From JACPUW01 sp049115495 (GTDB lineage Bacteria; Bacteroidota; Bacteroidia; CAILMK01; JACPUW01): a DNA stretch of 64,000 nt. Numbering within the stretch: position 1 is the stretch's first letter; the number at the start of each line of letters is the position of its first letter. Below are positions 61,709 to 64,000 of the stretch, one piece after another. The DNA is taken from NCBI GenBank assembly GCA_049115495.1, contig JAGDZV010000003.1, forward strand, positions 1-64,000, written 5' to 3'. A program made the position numbers and the translations under genes. Under the pieces are notes generated by a model. That model saw only the letters and a list, made by a program, of their open reading frames with translations, did no database searches and was not told the DNA's origin.

Positions 61709-62752
61709 ATGAGTTTAGCACACGAGCATTTTATCAATCGCTGTTTGCAGCTTGCAAAAAAAGGTATAAATCACGTTCACCCAAATCCAATGGTGGGTTG
61801 CGTAATTACAATTCCTGATAATAATTCACCTTTTGGTGAAAGAATTATTGGAGAGGGTTACCACAAAAAGTATGGAGGACCACATGCCGAAGTAGATGCT
61901 GTGAATTCGGTTGCTGATCAATTATTAATCTCACAATCAACGGCTTATGTGAGTTTAGAGCCATGTAGTCATTTTGGTAAAACACCACCCTGTGCAAATC
62001 TTTTAATTGAGAAAAAGGTAAATAAAGTAGTGGTAGCATCATTAGATCCCAACCCTTTGGTGGCAGGCCGTGGAATTAAAATGCTAAAAGAAGCTGGAAT
62101 TGATGTACATGTTAATGTTTTGCAAACAGAAGCGGAAAGCTTAAATAAACGGTTCTATACTTTTCATCAAAAAAAGCGCCCTTACATAACTTTAAAGTGG
62201 GCTCAGACTAAGAATGGGTTTATTAACGATGCATCAAAAAAGCAAACAAGCATAAGCAACCCACTAAGCCAACAAATCGTACACAAACTTAGAAGCACCG
62301 AAGCTGCTATAATGATTGGAGCAAATACCGCTAAAATTGATAACCCTTCGCTTACTACCAGAAATTGGGCAGGTAAAAATCCGGTTAGAGTTTTGCTTGA
62401 TACAAATTGCGCTACACCAATTAAACTAAAGCTTTTTTGTGATGGATTTAAAACGCTGGCTTTCAATGAGAAAAAAAGTGGTTCTGAAGGTGAAGTTGAG
62501 TTTGTAAAAAAGTCGCCAAATGATTTGAATGCCGTAATGTCTCAATTACATGATAGAGGGATTAACTCAGTTTTAGTTGAAGGTGGTAGCAAAGTGCTAC
62601 AATCATTCATAAAAGAAAACCTTTGGGACGAAGCCTTTGTTTTTGAAGCAGATTTTGCCATTGAAGATGGTGTAAACGCCCCTTTAATTTCTAAAACGGA
62701 ATTGACAACTAAATCAATAAAAACAAATTACTTAAAGCACTACAAAAATTAA
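61709..62752 (+). CDS. ribD: Bifunctional riboflavin deaminase-reductase
   Basis: 347 residues. N-terminal deaminase: HVHPNPMVGCV, GGPHAEVDAV (zinc His and proton-shuttling Glu) and PCSHFGKTPPCANLL (two zinc Cys). C-terminal reductase: RPYITLKWAQTKNGF and NPSLTTRNW, ending with GINSVLVEGGSKVLQSF. It performs the second and third steps of riboflavin synthesis. It is divergent from prmC with two bases between the start codons, and is followed six bases later by the DUF1573 gene. Confidence 0.95.
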   Translation: MSLAHEHFINRCLQLAKKGINHVHPNPMVGCVITIPDNNSPFGERIIGEGYHKKYGGPHAEVDAVNSVADQLLISQSTAYVSLEPCSHFGKTPPCANLLIEKKVNKVVVASLDPNPLVAGRGIKMLKEAGIDVHVNVLQTEAESLNKRFYTFHQKKRPYITLKWAQTKNGFINDASKKQTSISNPLSQQIVHKLRSTEAAIMIGANTAKIDNPSLTTRNWAGKNPVRVLLDTNCATPIKLKLFCDGFKTLAFNEKKSGSEGEVEFVKKSPNDLNAVMSQLHDRGINSVLVEGGSKVLQSFIKENLWDEAFVFEADFAIEDGVNAPLISKTELTTKSIKTNYLKHYKN

Positions 62753-62758
62753 TACTAC

Positions 62759-63838
62759 ATGAAAAGATATACAGCTATGCTAGGATTACTGCTTTTTACC
62801 ATTGTGGCAATGGCCCAAAGCAGCATTGAGCTTGTTGATACACGACATGACTTTGGAACCATTCAAGAGGATGGTGGAAAGGTTAGCTATGTTTTTGGAT
62901 TTAAAAACGTAGGTGATAAACCTTTGAAAATTGAAACTGTAAAAACACCTTGTGGGTGTACAAGCCCAACTTGGACCCAGAGCGAAATACCAGTTGGTGG
63001 AGGAGGTTATGTTGAGGCAACTTTTGACCCTTTGCACAGGCCTGGGGTTTTTAACAAAGTACTTACCGTTGTTACTAACGGAAATCCTCGCTCGGCCTAC
63101 ATTAAGATTGTTGGTGAAGTTTTGCCTAGAAAGCGAACTGTTGAAGATCATTTTCCTATGGTACGTGGAAATCTAAGATACCAAATGCCGCAAATATTTA
63201 TGGGGAAAGTACGTACGGGAATAATAGATACCGTACATGTAAGAATTTACAATTCCGGAATGCAAACAGTTAGTATTGAGAGAATTGATAACCCGGTACA
63301 CGTAAAAACAAATATTGTAACTAAAGAAATTCCTCCTAAAAGTTATGGTAAATTCATTTTGTCATATGATGCTATTAAAAGAGGTGAATTGGGTATGGTA
63401 ACCGATCAAATCATTGTGTATACAAATGATGCCTTAGAACCAGAACAAATGATTTATGTGGTTGCTGAGATTGAACAAAATATAGAAGTTTTAACACCAA
63501 AGCAACTAGAAGAAGCTCCAAAAATTGCAGCTTTAGAAGAAGTGATTGATTTAGGTGATGTTACAGAAGGAGATGAGGTAAGAGGAGTTTTTAAAATTAC
63601 AAATGAAGGTGTAAACACTTTAAGACTAATTAGAGTGAAACCTGAATGTGGTTGTACAACTACCTCGGTTAGTGCTAATCAAATTGAAGAAGGTAAGACA
63701 TCTAAAATAGATTTGATATTTGACGCAACCGGTTATGATGGTCTAATTGTTAAAACGATAGACATATTCTCAAATGACCCACTTAATCCAAAGAAAACCT
63801 TGAAAATGCGTGCATACGTAAATCCAAAAGAAGGTTAG
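62759..63838 (+). CDS. DUF1573 (ASPM/Hydin-like) exported protein
   Basis: 359 residues with a signal peptide (YTAMLGLLLFTIVAMAQ). Two DUF1573 Ig-like repeats: the first has VKTPCGCTSPTWTQSEIPVG with VEATFDP, the second (about 255-355) VKPECGCTTTSVSANQIEEG and KTIDIFSNDPLNPK. Each carries the C-G-C-T loop. These proteins are surface or periplasmic with structural roles that are not well defined. It follows ribD closely and may share its transcript; the diacylglycerol kinase gene begins ten bases later. Confidence 0.88.
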   Translation: MKRYTAMLGLLLFTIVAMAQSSIELVDTRHDFGTIQEDGGKVSYVFGFKNVGDKPLKIETVKTPCGCTSPTWTQSEIPVGGGGYVEATFDPLHRPGVFNKVLTVVTNGNPRSAYIKIVGEVLPRKRTVEDHFPMVRGNLRYQMPQIFMGKVRTGIIDTVHVRIYNSGMQTVSIERIDNPVHVKTNIVTKEIPPKSYGKFILSYDAIKRGELGMVTDQIIVYTNDALEPEQMIYVVAEIEQNIEVLTPKQLEEAPKIAALEEVIDLGDVTEGDEVRGVFKITNEGVNTLRLIRVKPECGCTTTSVSANQIEEGKTSKIDLIFDATGYDGLIVKTIDIFSNDPLNPKKTLKMRAYVNPKEG

Positions 63839-63848
63839 ATTTGATGTA

Positions 63849-64000
63849 GTGAGCAAGGATAATTACTTTCAAAAAGAAAAGAAGAGTTTTGGCCATGCCT
63901 TTAAAGGTGTGGCCATTTTTTTTAAAGAAACTAATCATGCCAAAGTTCACTTAATTGCTTCAATTTTGGTGTTGATTTTTGGTGTTTTATTGAAAGTAAC
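63849..64000 (+). CDS. dgkA: Diacylglycerol kinase family protein, 3' end cut by the window edge
   Basis: From a GTG at 63849 the frame stays open to the window end, giving about 50 residues: FQKEKKSFGHAFKGVAIFFK, ETNHAKVHLIAS, then a hydrophobic helix. This matches the N-terminus of small trimeric membrane diacylglycerol kinases, which in many bacteria phosphorylate undecaprenol. No ATG start fits the frame, so GTG is chosen. Only the first third is visible. Confidence 0.75.
   Translation, partial: MSKDNYFQKEKKSFGHAFKGVAIFFKETNHAKVHLIASILVLIFGVLLKV

Noticed and set aside
63882..63920. Hairpin GGCCATGCC...GGTGTGGCC followed by a T-run, looking like a terminator after the DUF1573 gene
   Set aside because: It lies inside the start of the diacylglycerol kinase reading frame (SFGHAFKGVAIFF), which explains both the repeat and the T-run.

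Overview
The window is chromosomal DNA from a member of the Bacteroidota, probably a marine flavobacterial or cytophagal lineage. The sequence is AT-rich. Two secreted proteins end in type IX secretion (T9SS type A) sorting domains. Many genes belong to families largely confined to this phylum (DUF6702, DUF5777, DUF4294, DUF4924, the long amidophosphoribosyltransferase, the ~490-residue GAPDH). Promoter-like TAnnTTTG boxes fit the Bacteroidetes sigma factor. I found no tRNA, rRNA, CRISPR array, transposase or prophage gene.

Layout. 1-5 kb: a leftward run (HupE/UreJ-like membrane protein, M1 metallopeptidase, three uncharacterised proteins, the last cut by the window edge), divergent from a DUF6702 gene. 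6.3-15 kb: a light-sensing block, with a kinase-less bacteriophytochrome and its heme oxygenase running right and meeting, tail to tail, a leftward set of a CheY-like regulator, a 1586-residue CheB-CheR-PAS-histidine kinase and a receiver-kinase hybrid. 15-21 kb: transport and envelope genes (MATE, Ca/Na exchanger, mannose-1-phosphate guanylyltransferase, acyltransferase, BASS transporter). 21.5-23.4 kb: a cytochrome c / YceI / DUF5777 operon. 23.4-33.5 kb: folB, a glutaryl-CoA-dehydrogenase-like enzyme, a GT9 glycosyltransferase with a large membrane protein, M28 peptidase, Uup-like ABC-F and a methyltransferase. 33.6-36 kb: an SDR / membrane protein / AraC operon. 36-40.5 kb: two tandem paralogous VWA proteins with T9SS tails. 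41-48 kb: central metabolism (PurF-like, LhgO, MBL hydrolase, GAPDH). 48.5-53 kb: an outer-membrane barrel with a 1023-residue TPR protein. 53.6-56 kb: a Fic protein with palindromic operator-like sites, then an OmpA-family gene with an in-frame TGA inside its signal peptide. 56-61.7 kb: a tightly overlapping prmC-SDR-DUF4924-aroB-aroA-aroC operon. 61.7-64 kb: ribD, a DUF1573 protein and the start of a diacylglycerol kinase.

The strongest leads are the phytochrome block, the Fic operator architecture, and short repeats that have entered coding sequence: heptanucleotide arrays at three places in aroA and a palindromic mobile element in prmC and in a membrane protein. The broken OmpA gene is also worth checking.
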